Below the pieces are notes generated by a model. It did not search any database, had not been told where the DNA came from, and saw only the letters and a program-made list of their open reading frames with translations. A stretch of 64,000 nt of DNA, taken from the NCBI RefSeq assembly GCF_002858805.1, contig NZ_PJZI01000002.1, positions 124,001-188,000 on the forward strand, read 5' to 3'. Position numbers and translations under genes: made by a program. Shown piece by piece: positions 17,584 through 27,489 of the stretch. Origin of the DNA: Chimaeribacter arupi (GTDB taxonomy: Bacteria; Pseudomonadota; Gammaproteobacteria; Enterobacterales; Enterobacteriaceae). How positions within the stretch are numbered: the first letter of the stretch is position 1; every line of letters starts with the position of its first letter.

Positions 17584-17612
17584 AAGCCTGCTTTCGCGGG
17601 CTTTTTTTTTTA
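17584..17612 (+). terminator. Intrinsic terminator of cassette 2
   Basis: An eight-bp stem with one G-T pair (17584-17591 with 17596-17603), TTTC loop, then ten T. Confidence 0.9.
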
Positions 17613-17924
17613 TAATTATATGGTTAATAGAGTCAGCCGAGATATAACAAGGGTAAGTGCCGATTGTAACCACTAAATCTGATGTAAAAATTTTAACTTT
17701 CAGCCATGTAGCTGTACCTGTTGCTTTTGCATAATCTGAGCGTTGGTGAATGTGCCTGATTCTACCGCTACCATAAAGAAAAAGAGCGAGCTGAGTGTGT
17801 ATAAGCCCGATTCAGTTTCAATCTCGACAAAAGCAAAACACCTGGCATTAATGAAGGCCTGATGCGGGCAGCAAAAAAGAAACGAGAGTGGATAAAGAAG
17901 TCGCCGATGCTCAGTGTGTCTTAA
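17613..17924. other. Degenerate DNA between cassette 2 and the integrase relic
   Basis: No intact gene. Composition is intermediate between the AT-rich cassettes and the core. It may hold decayed upstream parts of the integrase, but no motif can be read with confidence. Confidence 0.4.
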
Positions 17925-18143
17925 AAAAGGAATAAGCAGGTTTGGTGGCTCGAATCTGTTGAATCACAGCGGCTGATTTCTGCATTACAGGAGATGGGTG
18001 GCTGGGAAAGCATTGAGATGGTGCAGCGATATGCTCACTTGGCACCCAACCATTTGACTGAGCACGCACGTCACATTGATGCGATTTTTGGCGCTCGCGT
18101 CCCAAATCCGTCCCACGAAGGAAAATTGAAAGTTAGCGGGTGA
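17925..18143 (+). pseudogene. Tyrosine-recombinase integrase, C-terminal relic
   Basis: Only the last ~60 codons remain. '[22 protein letters not shown]' is the classic C-terminal catalytic segment of phage integrases, with the nucleophile Tyr in 'RYAHL'; the reading then runs through '[10 protein letters not shown]' to TGA 18141. The expected Arg-His box upstream ('LRHT' and 'SWLVQSG') is missing or scrambled, and TAA 17922 interrupts the frame. It lies 21 bp from the 3' end of tRNA-Arg, the normal place for an integrase of a tRNA-inserted element. Confidence 0.8.
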
Positions 18144-18164
18144 GAGTAAGTGATTGATTCGTAA

Positions 18165-18241
18165 TGGTACGCCCTACAGGGCTCGAACCTGTGACCTACG
18201 GCTTAGAAGGCCGTTGCTCTATCCAACTGAGCTAAGGGCGC
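18165..18241 (-). tRNA. argU: tRNA-Arg (anticodon UCU)
   Basis: A 77-base cloverleaf reads GCGCCCT at 18241 and ends with encoded CCA at 18165-18167. The anticodon loop CTTCTAA gives UCU (18205-18207). The acceptor closes with a G1-U72 pair. It decodes AGA, rare in enterobacteria. In E. coli argU also lies beside folD and is the target of prophage DLP12; here it is the target of the neighbouring island. Confidence 0.96.
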
Positions 18242-18280
18242 ATGGGGGATGCGGCTGCCGGTGCGCGGCAGTGGGCTCGA

Positions 18281-18308
18281 ATTATACGCACCCGTCCCGG
18301 TGAGTCAA
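18281..18308 (-). promoter_or_regulatory. argU promoter
   Basis: On the minus strand TTGACT (18303-18308), a 16-bp spacer and a perfect TATAAT (18281-18286) are followed by a GC-rich discriminator, as in stable-RNA promoters. Confidence 0.85.
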
Positions 18309-18496
18309 CGAAATCACACCGGAATCCCGTCAGGCGCCGAATCCATGTACAACTCAACAAGATATGGTTGCGTTCGCCCTGCGGTTCGCACCCGGCGGCG
18401 GCATTTTATCTCGACACAGCGCCTGACAGCACGCCCGGCTTCTGACAAAATAGAGCCATTCCCCTGCATAATTACTTTTGATGGACTCTCCCACTG

Positions 18497-19363
18497 ATGG
18501 CAGCAACAATTATTGACGGTAAAACGATTGCGCAGCAGGTTCGAAGCGAAGTTGCAGCGCGTGTGAAACAGCGTCTGGCGGACGGAAAACGTGCGCCGGG
18601 GCTGGCGGTCGTGCTGGTGGGTGAAAACCCCGCCTCGCAAATTTATGTCGGCAGCAAGCGCCGCGCCTGCGAAGAGGTGGGCTTCCTCTCCCGCTCCTAC
18701 GATCTGCCGGCTACCACCTCTGAGGCTGAGCTGCTGGCACTGATCGATACACTGAATAATGACGGCGATATCGACGGCATCCTGGTTCAGTTACCGCTGC
18801 CGGCCGGCATCGATAACGTAAAAGTGCTCGAGCGCATCCATCCGGACAAAGACGTGGACGGCTTCCACCCGTATAACGTCGGCCGCCTCTGCCAGCGTGC
18901 GCCGAAGCTGCGCCCCTGCACCCCGCGCGGCATCGTGACGCTGCTGGAGCGTTATGACATCGACACCTTCGGCCTGAATGCCGTGGTGGTCGGGGCGTCC
19001 AATATCGTCGGCCGTCCGATGAGCATGGAGCTGTTGCTGGCAGGCTGCACCACTACGGTGACCCACCGTTTCACCAAAAACCTGCGCCACCATGTGGAAA
19101 ATGCCGATCTGCTGGTGGTGGCGGTCGGCAAGCCGAATTTCATTCCAGGTGACTGGATCAAACCGGGTGCGATCGTCATAGATGTCGGCATCAACCGGCT
19201 GGAGAGCGGTAAAGTGGTCGGCGACGTCGATTTTGAGGCCGCGTCTGAGCGCGCCTCCTTTATTACCCCGGTGCCGGGCGGTGTCGGCCCGATGACGGTG
19301 GCGACGCTGATTCAAAATACCTTGCAGGCCTGCGAGGAATACCACGACAATAACGCCGGTTAA
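18497..19363 (+). CDS. folD: Bifunctional methylenetetrahydrofolate dehydrogenase/cyclohydrolase
   Basis: This 288-residue protein is a close match to E. coli FolD. '[18 protein letters not shown]' holds the catalytic Tyr and Lys, '[10 protein letters not shown]' and '[14 protein letters not shown]' line the folate site, and '[15 protein letters not shown]' binds NADP. It interconverts 5,10-methylene- and 10-formyl-THF in the cytosol. It starts the conserved core segment on the far side of argU. Confidence 0.97.
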   Translation: MAATIIDGKTIAQQVRSEVAARVKQRLADGKRAPGLAVVLVGENPASQIYVGSKRRACEEVGFLSRSYDLPATTSEAELLALIDTLNNDGDIDGILVQLPLPAGIDNVKVLERIHPDKDVDGFHPYNVGRLCQRAPKLRPCTPRGIVTLLERYDIDTFGLNAVVVGASNIVGRPMSMELLLAGCTTTVTHRFTKNLRHHVENADLLVVAVGKPNFIPGDWIKPGAIVIDVGINRLESGKVVGDVDFEAASERASFITPVPGGVGPMTVATLIQNTLQACEEYHDNNAG

Positions 19364-19437
19364 GCCTTATGCGGCCGCCCCTGTGGCGGCGCACTCATGC
19401 ACTCTCTGCGCGCCAGGCGCGTTAAGTCAGGAACACG

Positions 19438-19650
19438 ATGGACATTTTTAATCTCGACAATCACCCGCACGTTGAACTGTGCGATCTGCTGAAATTCCAG
19501 GGCTGGTGCGAAAGCGGCGCCGCGGCAAAAGCGGTGATCGCCGATGGGCTGGTAAAAGTAAACGGCCAGGTAGAAACCCGCAAACGCTGTAAAATTTTGG
19601 CAGATCAGCAGGTTGAGTTTGACGGCGCGACCGTGGTGGTCAAACCCTGA
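19438..19650 (+). CDS. ybcJ: S4-domain RNA-binding protein YbcJ
   Basis: Seventy residues, essentially one S4-like domain: 'LCDLLKFQGWCESGAAAKAVIADGLVKVNG' followed by 'RKRCKI'. It is the usual partner downstream of folD in enterobacteria. It probably binds structured RNA, perhaps rRNA; the role is not established. Confidence 0.92.
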   Translation: MDIFNLDNHPHVELCDLLKFQGWCESGAAAKAVIADGLVKVNGQVETRKRCKILADQQVEFDGATVVVKP

Positions 19651-19668
19651 CCCCGTGGTGGCAGCCAT

Positions 19669-19700
19669 AAAAAAGGCGACGCTTCTGCGTCGCCTTTTTT
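19669..19700. terminator. Bidirectional terminator between ybcJ and cysS
   Basis: A perfect 14-base arm AAAAAAGGCGACGC pairs across a TTCT loop with GCGTCGCCTTTTTT, serving both convergent genes. Confidence 0.95.
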
Positions 19701-19727
19701 GTGCTGATTTTTTGCTAATCGTTGCGG

Positions 19728-21113
19728 CTATTTACGGCGCCAGCTGGTGCCTTGCGGGCCATCTTCCAGAATGATGCCGAGCGCGTTGAGCTGGTCACGG
19801 GCGGAGTCCGCCATGGCCCAGTCTTTCGCGGCACGCGCGTCATTACGCTGTTTGATCAGCGCCTCAATCTGCGCCACATCGCCTTCGTCTGCCTGCGCCC
19901 CACTCTGGAGGAACTGCTCCGGCTCTTGTGCCAGCAAGCCCAGCACGCCCGCCAGGTGGCGCAGCTCTGCCGCCAGCCCATTGGCTGCCGCCATGTCTTC
20001 CGCTTTCAGGCGGTTTACTTCACGCGCCATATCAAACAGCACTGAATAGGCTTCCGGCGTGTTGAAGTCATCATCCATTGCCTCACGGAAACGGGTAACG
20101 AAAGCCTCGCCCCCGGCCGGGGCGGCAGTGGTATCGGTGCCGCGCAAGGCGGTGTAGAGACGCTCCAGCGAAGTACGCGCCTGTTTCAGGTTCTCTTCGC
20201 TGTAATTGAGCTGGCTGCGGTAGTGGCCGGACATCAGGAAGTAGCGCACGGTTTCGGCGTCGTAGTAGGCCAGCACATCGCGCACGGTAAAGAAGTTGTT
20301 CAGCGATTTGGACATCTTCTCGCGATCCACCATCACCATGCCGGAGTGCATCCAGTAATTCACGTACGGGCCGTCATGGGCGCAGGTGGACTGGGCGATC
20401 TCGTTCTCATGGTGCGGGAACATCAGGTCGGAGCCGCCGCCGTGGATGTCGAAGTGGTGGCCAAGCTGTTTGCTGTTCATCGCTGAACACTCAATGTGCC
20501 AGCCAGGGCGCCCTTCGCCCCACGGCGATGGCCAGCTCGGTTCGCCCGGCTTGGACATTTTCCACAGCACGAAGTCCATCGGGTTGCGTTTTACTTCCGC
20601 CACTTCCACCCGCGCGCCCGCCTGCAACTGCTCCAGATCCTGGCGCGACAGCAGGCCGTAGTCCGGGTCGCTGTCTACGGCGAACATCACATCACCGTTG
20701 GCAGCCACATAGGCGTGGTCACGCGCGATAAGCTCCGTCACCAGCTCGATGATGTCGGCGATATGGCGGGTGGCGCGCGGCTCTTCATCCGGCGGCAGGA
20801 TCTTCAGCGCGTCGAAATCGGCATGCATTTCGGCGATCATCCGCGTGGTCAGCGCTTCGCTGCTTTCGCCGTTCTCGTTGGCGCGTTTGATGATTTTGTC
20901 ATCAATGTCGGTGATGTTACGCACATACTTCAGGCGATAGCCGCTGTAACGCAGGTAACGCGCCACCACGTCGAAAGCGACGAACGTACGGCCGTGGCCG
21001 ATGTGACAGAGGTCGTAAACGGTGATGCCACACACGTACATGCCGACGCTTCCGGCATGGATAGGTTTGAATTCCTCTTTTTGGCGACTCAGGGTGTTAT
21101 AAATTTTCAGCAT
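19728..21113 (-). CDS. cysS: Cysteinyl-tRNA synthetase
   Basis: This 461-residue class I synthetase has '[16 protein letters not shown]' with the zinc Cys28 and HIGH motif, the zinc Cys/His in 'WHIECSAM' and '[17 protein letters not shown]', and 'KMSKSLNN' at the ATP site. It charges tRNA-Cys in the cytosol. It is transcribed divergently from ppiB, as in E. coli. Confidence 0.97.
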   Translation of the reverse strand: MLKIYNTLSRQKEEFKPIHAGSVGMYVCGITVYDLCHIGHGRTFVAFDVVARYLRYSGYRLKYVRNITDIDDKIIKRANENGESSEALTTRMIAEMHADFDALKILPPDEEPRATRHIADIIELVTELIARDHAYVAANGDVMFAVDSDPDYGLLSRQDLEQLQAGARVEVAEVKRNPMDFVLWKMSKPGEPSWPSPWGEGRPGWHIECSAMNSKQLGHHFDIHGGGSDLMFPHHENEIAQSTCAHDGPYVNYWMHSGMVMVDREKMSKSLNNFFTVRDVLAYYDAETVRYFLMSGHYRSQLNYSEENLKQARTSLERLYTALRGTDTTAAPAGGEAFVTRFREAMDDDFNTPEAYSVLFDMAREVNRLKAEDMAAANGLAAELRHLAGVLGLLAQEPEQFLQSGAQADEGDVAQIEALIKQRNDARAAKDWAMADSARDQLNALGIILEDGPQGTSWRRK

Positions 21114-21372
21114 CAGGTCATTCCATGGTTTACATGTGTGGATGGCAATCTAAAAGAAGGTGAAAAAATCCGCCGGGATCCTCACCGAAAGGCGTATTGA
21201 ACCTTGAACGTCCGGTGTTTGCAACATCCGGCCGGTTTCCCTTGCCTAAGCATATCAGCAAACATGCTAATCCTCCCGCTGCTGACGCCCGCCGCCGGTT
21301 TATGTTATAAAAGCCCTCTATTGTGCGGGCCGCCCCGCGGCGCACACCTTCAATCAAGCAGGATGAACTATT

Positions 21373-21867
21373 ATGGTTACTTTTCACACTAATCACGGTG
21401 ACATCGTCATCAATACCTTTGCAGACAAAGCGCCGGCAACCGTTGAAAACTTCCTGAACTACTGCCGTAAAGGGTTCTACGACAACACCATTTTCCACCG
21501 CGTGATCAATGGTTTCATGGTTCAGGGCGGCGGCTTTGAGCCGGGCATGAAGCAGAAAGCCACTGACGCACCGATCAATAACGAAGCCAACAACGGCCTG
21601 AAAAACACCCGCGGCACCCTGGCAATGGCGCGCACCAACGATCCGCACTCCGCGACTGCCCAGTTCTTCATCAACGTGGTAGACAACGACTTCCTGAACT
21701 TCCGCGGTGAAAACGCGCAGGGCTGGGGCTACTGTGTGTTCGCTGAAGTGGTGGAAGGCCTGGACGTGGTTGACAAGATCAAAGCTGTGCCGACCGGCCG
21801 CAGCGGTATGCACCAGGATGTGCCGAAAGAAGATGTGGTGATCACCCGCGTTACCGTCAGCGAGTAA
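21373..21867 (+). CDS. ppiB: Peptidyl-prolyl cis-trans isomerase B (cyclophilin)
   Basis: This 164-residue cytosolic cyclophilin has no signal peptide. '[15 protein letters not shown]' contains the catalytic Arg and '[14 protein letters not shown]' is the second cyclophilin signature. It speeds proline isomerisation during folding. lpxH begins 15 bp after its stop, so the two are likely one operon. Confidence 0.96.
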   Translation: MVTFHTNHGDIVINTFADKAPATVENFLNYCRKGFYDNTIFHRVINGFMVQGGGFEPGMKQKATDAPINNEANNGLKNTRGTLAMARTNDPHSATAQFFINVVDNDFLNFRGENAQGWGYCVFAEVVEGLDVVDKIKAVPTGRSGMHQDVPKEDVVITRVTVSE

Positions 21868-21882
21868 GGTTAGCCCTGCGGC

Positions 21883-22605
21883 ATGACCACACTTTTTATC
21901 GCTGATTTGCATCTGAGCGTACAGGAACCGGCAATTACTGCCGGTTTTCTGCGTTTTCTGGCCGGTGAAGCGCGGCGGGCGGAGGCGCTGTATATCCTGG
22001 GCGACCTGTTCGAAGCCTGGATCGGCGACGACGACCCGCAGCCGCTGCACGCGGAGATTGCCGCCGCGTTGAAGGCGCTGGCCGACCGCGGCGTGCCCTG
22101 CTACTTCATCCACGGCAACCGGGATTTCCTGCTCGGAAAGCGCTTTGCCCGCGCCAGCGGCATGACGTTGCTGCCGGAAGAACAGGTGCTGACGCTGTAT
22201 GGCCGCCGGGTGCTGATTATGCACGGCGACACCCTCTGCACGGACGATGAAGGCTACCAACGCTTCCGTAAAAAAGTGCGTAACCCACTGATTCAGAGAA
22301 TGTTCCTCGCCCTGCCGTTACGCCTGCGGCTGAAGATTGCCGGGAAGATGCGCGCTGACAGCCAACAGGCTAACCAGCTGAAATCGATGGCGATCATGGA
22401 TGTCAACCCGCAGGCCGTCTCAGACACGATGCGCCGCCATCAGGTGCACTGGTTAATCCACGGCCACACCCATCGCCCGGCAATCCATACCCTTGCCCTG
22501 CCGGACGGCGAGGCGCACCGCGCGGTGCTGGGGGCCTGGCATCAGGAAGGTTCGATGGTCACCGTCGGCCCGCAGGGTATTGATCTGGTGACGTTCCCGT
22601 TCTGA
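21883..22605 (+). CDS. lpxH: UDP-2,3-diacylglucosamine diphosphatase
   Basis: This 240-residue calcineurin-like metallophosphatase has the metal-binding boxes 'IADLHLS', '[12 protein letters not shown]', 'HGNRDFL', '[10 protein letters not shown]' and 'HGHTHRP'. It cleaves UDP-diacylglucosamine to lipid X in lipid A synthesis at the inner membrane. It converges tail to tail with miaE with only one base between the stops. Confidence 0.96.
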   Translation: MTTLFIADLHLSVQEPAITAGFLRFLAGEARRAEALYILGDLFEAWIGDDDPQPLHAEIAAALKALADRGVPCYFIHGNRDFLLGKRFARASGMTLLPEEQVLTLYGRRVLIMHGDTLCTDDEGYQRFRKKVRNPLIQRMFLALPLRLRLKIAGKMRADSQQANQLKSMAIMDVNPQAVSDTMRRHQVHWLIHGHTHRPAIHTLALPDGEAHRAVLGAWHQEGSMVTVGPQGIDLVTFPF

Positions 22606-22606
22606 A

Positions 22607-23218
22607 TCAGACCGGCACGCCGCTGTGGAAGCGGAACTGCTCATCCGGGGCCATGATCAGTTCAGCTTCAATCCTTCCGAATTCCTCGACCCGGTCACCG
22701 ATATCTTTCCCGGCATATTGCTGTGCCAGTGACAGGTAATCCTGATAGTGGCGCGCTTCAGAGCGCAGCAACGACAGGTAGAAACGCCGCAGCTCCTGAT
22801 CCAGATGCGGGGCAATCGCCGCAAAACGCTCACAGGATCGCGCCTCGATATAGGCACCAATGATCAGCCTGTCCACCAGCAACCCCAGCTCATCCTGATG
22901 GCGCACATGCTTCAACAGCCCATTGGCGTAGCGTGACGGCGACAACACGCTGTAGGCCACATTGCGCCGGGTCATAATTTCCACCACCTGCTCGAAGTGG
23001 TGCAACTCCTCACGCGCCAGCCGCGCCGCACAGATCAACAGCTCAGTACGGTCGAGGTAGCGGGTCATCAGCGACATCGCCGAGGCCGCCGCTTTCTTTT
23101 CGCAGTTGGCGTGGTCGATCAACAAAATATCCTGCTGCGTCAACGCTACATCGATCCAGCGGGCCGGCGTGGTGCAGTGTAGAAAGGCGTGAATCGGGGC
23201 CAGAAGGGCATCAGTCAT
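22607..23218 (-). CDS. miaE: tRNA 2-methylthio-N6-isopentenyladenosine hydroxylase MiaE
   Basis: This 203-residue di-iron ferritin-like hydroxylase has Glu/His ligands in 'CEKKAA', 'EELHHFEQV', 'EARSCERF' and 'SEARHYQDY'. MiaE hydroxylates ms2i6A37 of tRNAs using O2. E. coli lacks it, whereas Salmonella and many Yersiniaceae have it. Here it sits between lpxH and purE. It is of the shorter (about 200-residue) form. Confidence 0.9.
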   Translation of the reverse strand: MTDALLAPIHAFLHCTTPARWIDVALTQQDILLIDHANCEKKAAASAMSLMTRYLDRTELLICAARLAREELHHFEQVVEIMTRRNVAYSVLSPSRYANGLLKHVRHQDELGLLVDRLIIGAYIEARSCERFAAIAPHLDQELRRFYLSLLRSEARHYQDYLSLAQQYAGKDIGDRVEEFGRIEAELIMAPDEQFRFHSGVPV

Positions 23219-23291
23219 AACGTATTGTCCTGCTTAATGGTTTTGTGGCGATTATACAAATTACCCCTGGCTTTCCCAGCCTCCGGCCGCG

Positions 23292-23310
23292 ACGCAACCG
23301 TTTTCCTTGC
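23292..23310 (+). promoter_or_regulatory. PurR operator of purEK
   Basis: ACGCAACCGTTTTCCTTGC matches the PurR consensus palindrome and the known purE operator. A TATTAT -10 follows at 23324-23329, so PurR would occlude the promoter when purines are plentiful. Confidence 0.88.
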
Positions 23311-23395
23311 GGATTTGCCATGCTATTATTTGCGCCCTCTCCGCCAGATACAACCGCTCTGGCGACGCCAGTCTATTCACAGGAGCACTACAGGC

Positions 23396-23905
23396 ATGTC
23401 ATCCAACCTTTCCCCGGCAAATGTCGCCCTCGTCATGGGGTCCAAGAGTGACTGGGCTACCATGCAGTTTGCCGCTGAAATCCTCACCTCGCTGAATGTC
23501 GCGTTCCACGTTGAGGTGGTGTCTGCCCACCGCACGCCGGACAAACTGTTCAGCTTCGCTGAGCAGGCCGCTGCCAATGGGTTTGACGTGATTATCGCCG
23601 GTGCGGGCGGCGCGGCGCATCTGCCGGGTATGCTGGCCGCAAAAACGCTGGTGCCGGTGCTGGGTGTGCCGGTGCAGAGCGCGGCCCTGAGCGGCGTGGA
23701 CAGCCTCTACTCTATCGTGCAGATGCCGCGCGGCATCCCGGTCGGCACGTTGGCGATCGGCAAAGCCGGGGCCGCCAATGCCGCCCTGCTGGCCGCGCAG
23801 ATCCTGGCCCTGCATGATGCGGAACTGGCGTCGCGCCTGGCCGCCTGGCGTCAGGCACAGACTGATGAGGTGCTGAATAACCCTGACCCGCGGGAGGACG
23901 CATGA
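23396..23905 (+). CDS. purE: N5-carboxyaminoimidazole ribonucleotide mutase
   Basis: This 169-residue protein is the same length as E. coli PurE. '[11 protein letters not shown]', 'SAHRTPDK' with the catalytic His and '[11 protein letters not shown]' mark the active site. It moves the carboxyl group of N5-CAIR to CAIR. The frame is open upstream to 23189, but homology and the AGGAG site fix the start at 23396. It overlaps purK by four bases. Confidence 0.97.
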   Translation: MSSNLSPANVALVMGSKSDWATMQFAAEILTSLNVAFHVEVVSAHRTPDKLFSFAEQAAANGFDVIIAGAGGAAHLPGMLAAKTLVPVLGVPVQSAALSGVDSLYSIVQMPRGIPVGTLAIGKAGAANAALLAAQILALHDAELASRLAAWRQAQTDEVLNNPDPREDA

Positions 23906-24966
23906 AGCCGGTTTGCGTACTGGGCAACGGCCAGCTGGGCCGGATGCTGCGTCAGGCCGGGGAGCCGCTCGGCATTGCGGTCTACCCGGTAGGGCTGGAC
24001 GCCGAGCCGGAAGCGGTGCCGTTCCGCCAGAGCGTGATCACTGCGGAGATTGAGCGCTGGCCGGAAACCGCCCTCACCCGCGAGCTGGCCGGTCACCCGG
24101 CTTTTGTTAACCGGGACATTTTTCCACGCCTGGCCGATCGCCTGACACAGAAGCAATTGCTGGACCAGCTCGGCCTGGCGACGGCACCGTGGCAACTGCT
24201 GGCGTCTGCCGACGAGTGGCCGCAGGTGTTTGCCTCGCTGGGCGAACTGGCGATCGTCAAACGCCGCGTCGGCGGTTATGATGGCCGCGGCCAATGGCGA
24301 CTGCGCGCGGATGAGGCGCACACCCTGCCGGAAGAGTGCTACGGCGAGTGCATTGTCGAGCAGGGGATCAACTTTTCCGGGGAAGTGTCACTGGTGGGCG
24401 CGCGCGCGCATGACGGCAGCATGGTGTTCTACCCGTTGACGCATAATCTGCATCAGGAAGGCATTTTGCGTACCAGCGTGGCACTGCCGACGCCGGACAT
24501 CGCGCTGCAACAGCAGGCCGAGTCGATGCTCTCTGCCATCATGCAGGAACTGGGCTATGTGGGCGTGATGGCGATGGAGTGCTTCGTGGTGGAAGGCGGG
24601 TTGCTGATCAACGAACTGGCACCACGCGTTCACAACAGCGGCCACTGGACGCAAAACGGCGCGTCGATCAGTCAGTTCGAATTGCACCTGCGGGCGATCC
24701 TCAACCTGCCGCTGCCGGTGCCGGTGGTGAGTGCGCCGTCGGTGATGGTGAACCTGATCGGCACAGGCGTGAACATCGACTGGCTCAGCCTGCCGCTGGT
24801 CAACCTGCACTGGTATGAGAAAGAGGTGCGGCCGGGCCGTAAGGTCGGCCACCTTAACCTCAGTGACCCGAGCTGGGAACTGATCAAACAGACGCTGAGC
24901 GATCTGGTGCCGATGCTGCCGCCTGAGTACCAGAGCGGCATTGAATGGGCGCAGAGTAAGCTGTAA
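23902..24966 (+). CDS. purK: N5-carboxyaminoimidazole ribonucleotide synthetase
   Basis: This 354-residue ATP-grasp enzyme makes N5-CAIR from AIR, bicarbonate and ATP and hands it to PurE. '[15 protein letters not shown]' opens the N-terminal domain, '[13 protein letters not shown]' is the ATP lid and '[14 protein letters not shown]' carries metal and substrate ligands. Translation is coupled to purE through ATGA. Confidence 0.97.
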   Translation: MKPVCVLGNGQLGRMLRQAGEPLGIAVYPVGLDAEPEAVPFRQSVITAEIERWPETALTRELAGHPAFVNRDIFPRLADRLTQKQLLDQLGLATAPWQLLASADEWPQVFASLGELAIVKRRVGGYDGRGQWRLRADEAHTLPEECYGECIVEQGINFSGEVSLVGARAHDGSMVFYPLTHNLHQEGILRTSVALPTPDIALQQQAESMLSAIMQELGYVGVMAMECFVVEGGLLINELAPRVHNSGHWTQNGASISQFELHLRAILNLPLPVPVVSAPSVMVNLIGTGVNIDWLSLPLVNLHWYEKEVRPGRKVGHLNLSDPSWELIKQTLSDLVPMLPPEYQSGIEWAQSKL

Positions 24967-24971
24967 CGGTT

Positions 24972-25020
24972 CGCGCCCCGGCATCTTCTGCCGCCTGGCA
25001 GGGGGCCGGGGCGCGGTTTT
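24972..25020. terminator. Terminator between purK and ybbP
   Basis: An 11-bp GC-rich stem (24972-24982 with 25005-25015) ends in GTTTT. It lies between convergent genes. Confidence 0.7.
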
Positions 25021-25056
25021 CATCCTGGCGTTTACCTTCTCTTTTACCCTTCTTTT

Positions 25057-27489
25057 TTACCCCTCATAGTGCCTGAACAGCGCCCGGCCCCGCAGTAACC
25101 GCACGCCCAGCCAGCCGCCGCACAGTGACAGCAGCAGCGCACTCAGCAACGGCAACAGCCACCAGAGCATGAAATCCGGTTCCCACGGGAAATCGAAGAC
25201 CTGCGTCTGCAACAGCCACAGTGCCGCTTCTGCGCCCACTGCCGCCGCGACGCCCGCCACCAGCCCCAGCACCGTGAACTCGCACCAGAGCGTGCCGCGC
25301 AGCAGCCGTTTGCCCGCGCCCAGCGTGCGGTAAACCACCAGTTCCTGTCGCCGCTGGCGCATCCCGACCTGAATCTGCGCCAGCAACAGCAGGGTGCCGC
25401 ATACCATCACCAGCACCACCATCACTTCCAGCGCCCGGCTCACCTGGGACAGCACCTGCCCGACCTGCTTGAGGATCGCGCCGATGTCGAGCAGGCTCAG
25501 GGTCGGGAACTGGCGGTTAAGCTGGGTCAGCATCCGGCTGTCGCCCTGGTAGCGGAAGCTGGTGAGCCAGGTCTGCGGCTGCTCGTCCAGCGCGCCCGGC
25601 GGGAAGATAAAGTAAAAATTGGGGCGCAGACTCTCCCAGTCCACTTTGCGCACGCTGCTGATGGTGGCGGAGAAGTCCTGCGTGTCGCCGCTGAAGGTGA
25701 CGCGGTCGCCCAGCGTCAGCCCCAGCCGGTCTGCCACCCCCTGTTCAATCGAGACTTCACCCGCTTTCGGCGGCCACTGCCCCGCCACCAGCGGGTTGTG
25801 CGCCGGTAATTCTTTCTGCCAGGTCAGGTTCAGTTCACGGCTCACCGCCTCGCCGCCCGGATCGCTCTCTTTCACCCGTTCGGTGGCGATCTCGTCGTTG
25901 ATTTTGGTCAGCCGTACCCGCACCACCGGGTAGAAGGTTGAAGGCTGCACCTGATGCTGTTGCAGGAAGGCCGTCACCGGCGGCACCTGATCCTCCGTCA
26001 TGTTCAGCAGGAAGAAGTTGGGGCTTTCCGGCGGCAGTTGCTGTTGCCAGCGATCCAGCAGATCGCCGCGCATCACCAGCAACAGCGCCAGCAACATAAA
26101 TGACATGGAAAACGCCGCGAGCTGGCTCAGCGTCACCCACGGCTGGCGCAGCAGGCGGTTCACCGCCAGCCGCAGCGCCAGTTGCCGCACCGTAAGGCGC
26201 TTCAGCAGCAACAGCCCGCCCCAGCCGATCACGCCCAGCAGCAGCGACAGCACCAGGATGCCCGCCAGCAGCGACCAGAGCAACCGGCTGCCGCCCACCA
26301 GCCACGCCAGCAGGCCGACCACCACCAGCAGAATGGCAGGCAGGTAATACTTCAGCGGCCAGACATTGGACACCGCATCCCGCCGGAGCACCCGCAATGG
26401 CTGGGTCGCCAGCAGTTGGCGGTAAGGGCGCAGGCCGACCAGCAGGGAGATCATCACCAGCGCGCCCAATGCCCAGAGCCACGGCCAGCCGCCCGCCGCC
26501 GGCAGTTGCGCAGGCAGAACCGGGGCCAGCGCGCGCATCAATCCCCATTCGAACAGTTTGCCGATGGCGCTGCCCGCCACGGCCGCCAGCAGCAGCACCG
26601 AGAGCCACTGGCCGATAATCAGTTTCTGCAAGGCGCGCCGCCCGGCACCCAGGGTTTTCAGCACGGCGATCAGGTCATAACGGCTGCGGCAGTAGTGGCT
26701 CATCGCCACCGCCACTGCGGCCACTGACAGCAGCAGCGTCAGCAACGCCGACAGCAACAGGAATTGCTGGGAGCGTTGCAGGGATTTGCTCAGCGCGCCC
26801 TCGGACTCCTCCAGCCCGTACCAGCGCTGGTCAGGTTTGAGTTGCGGCTTCAGGGTGTCGCCGTAGCGCGCCAGCGCGTCCGGGTTACCGGCAAACAGGT
26901 AGCGGTAAGTCAGGCGGCTGCCCGGCTGGATCGCGCCGGTTTTCGCCGCGTCGCTGAGGTGCATGATAAGCCGGGGGGCCATCTGGAACGGGTTAAACCC
27001 GGCGTCCGGCTCCTGTACCACGATGCCGGCAATGCGCAGCGTAGCGTCACCGACGTCGAGCGCGTCACCGACTTTTTTATCCAGCAGCGCCAGCAGGCGC
27101 GGCGCGACCAGCACCTCGCCGGGCGTCACCCGCCGGCCCAGCGGGTCAGTCTGCAACGTGCCGTAGAGCGGGTAGGCGTTATCCGTGGCTTTCACCGAGG
27201 CGAGTTGCGGCCTGTCCCCGGCGTAGGTCATGGTCATGAACGTCATCTGCTGGCTGACCGTCAGCCCTTGCCGGCGCGCCTCCAGCAACCAGCCCTCCGG
27301 CACCGGGTGGGCGCTGCGCAGCACCCGGTCAGCCGCCAGGAAATCGCGGCTCTGCTGGCTCAGCCCCTTTTCCATCCGGTCGCTGATGGTGCCGAGCGAC
27401 AGCACACACGCCACCGCCAGCGTCAGCGCCAGCCAGACAATCAACAGCGAGGGCGCGCGCCACTCGCGCCAGAACCAGCGCCAGATCAT
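25057..27489 (-). CDS. ybbP: ABC transporter permease YbbP (FtsX/MacB-like)
   Basis: This 810-residue membrane protein has an N-terminal helix, two FtsX-type bundles (about 255-370 and 690-800) and a long extracytoplasmic part, resembling LolCE/MacB mechanotransmission permeases. It pairs with the ATPase YbbA, whose stop overlaps its start. The YbbAP-TesA group is thought to act on lipids or on bacteriocin-like compounds in the envelope; the exact substrate is not settled. Confidence 0.92.
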   Translation of the reverse strand: MIWRWFWREWRAPSLLIVWLALTLAVACVLSLGTISDRMEKGLSQQSRDFLAADRVLRSAHPVPEGWLLEARRQGLTVSQQMTFMTMTYAGDRPQLASVKATDNAYPLYGTLQTDPLGRRVTPGEVLVAPRLLALLDKKVGDALDVGDATLRIAGIVVQEPDAGFNPFQMAPRLIMHLSDAAKTGAIQPGSRLTYRYLFAGNPDALARYGDTLKPQLKPDQRWYGLEESEGALSKSLQRSQQFLLLSALLTLLLSVAAVAVAMSHYCRSRYDLIAVLKTLGAGRRALQKLIIGQWLSVLLLAAVAGSAIGKLFEWGLMRALAPVLPAQLPAAGGWPWLWALGALVMISLLVGLRPYRQLLATQPLRVLRRDAVSNVWPLKYYLPAILLVVVGLLAWLVGGSRLLWSLLAGILVLSLLLGVIGWGGLLLLKRLTVRQLALRLAVNRLLRQPWVTLSQLAAFSMSFMLLALLLVMRGDLLDRWQQQLPPESPNFFLLNMTEDQVPPVTAFLQQHQVQPSTFYPVVRVRLTKINDEIATERVKESDPGGEAVSRELNLTWQKELPAHNPLVAGQWPPKAGEVSIEQGVADRLGLTLGDRVTFSGDTQDFSATISSVRKVDWESLRPNFYFIFPPGALDEQPQTWLTSFRYQGDSRMLTQLNRQFPTLSLLDIGAILKQVGQVLSQVSRALEVMVVLVMVCGTLLLLAQIQVGMRQRRQELVVYRTLGAGKRLLRGTLWCEFTVLGLVAGVAAAVGAEAALWLLQTQVFDFPWEPDFMLWWLLPLLSALLLSLCGGWLGVRLLRGRALFRHYEG

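Noticed and set aside
17911-18105. 64-codon minus-strand frame near tRNA-Arg
   Set aside because: It is antisense to the integrase relic, whose catalytic motif is clear on the plus strand.
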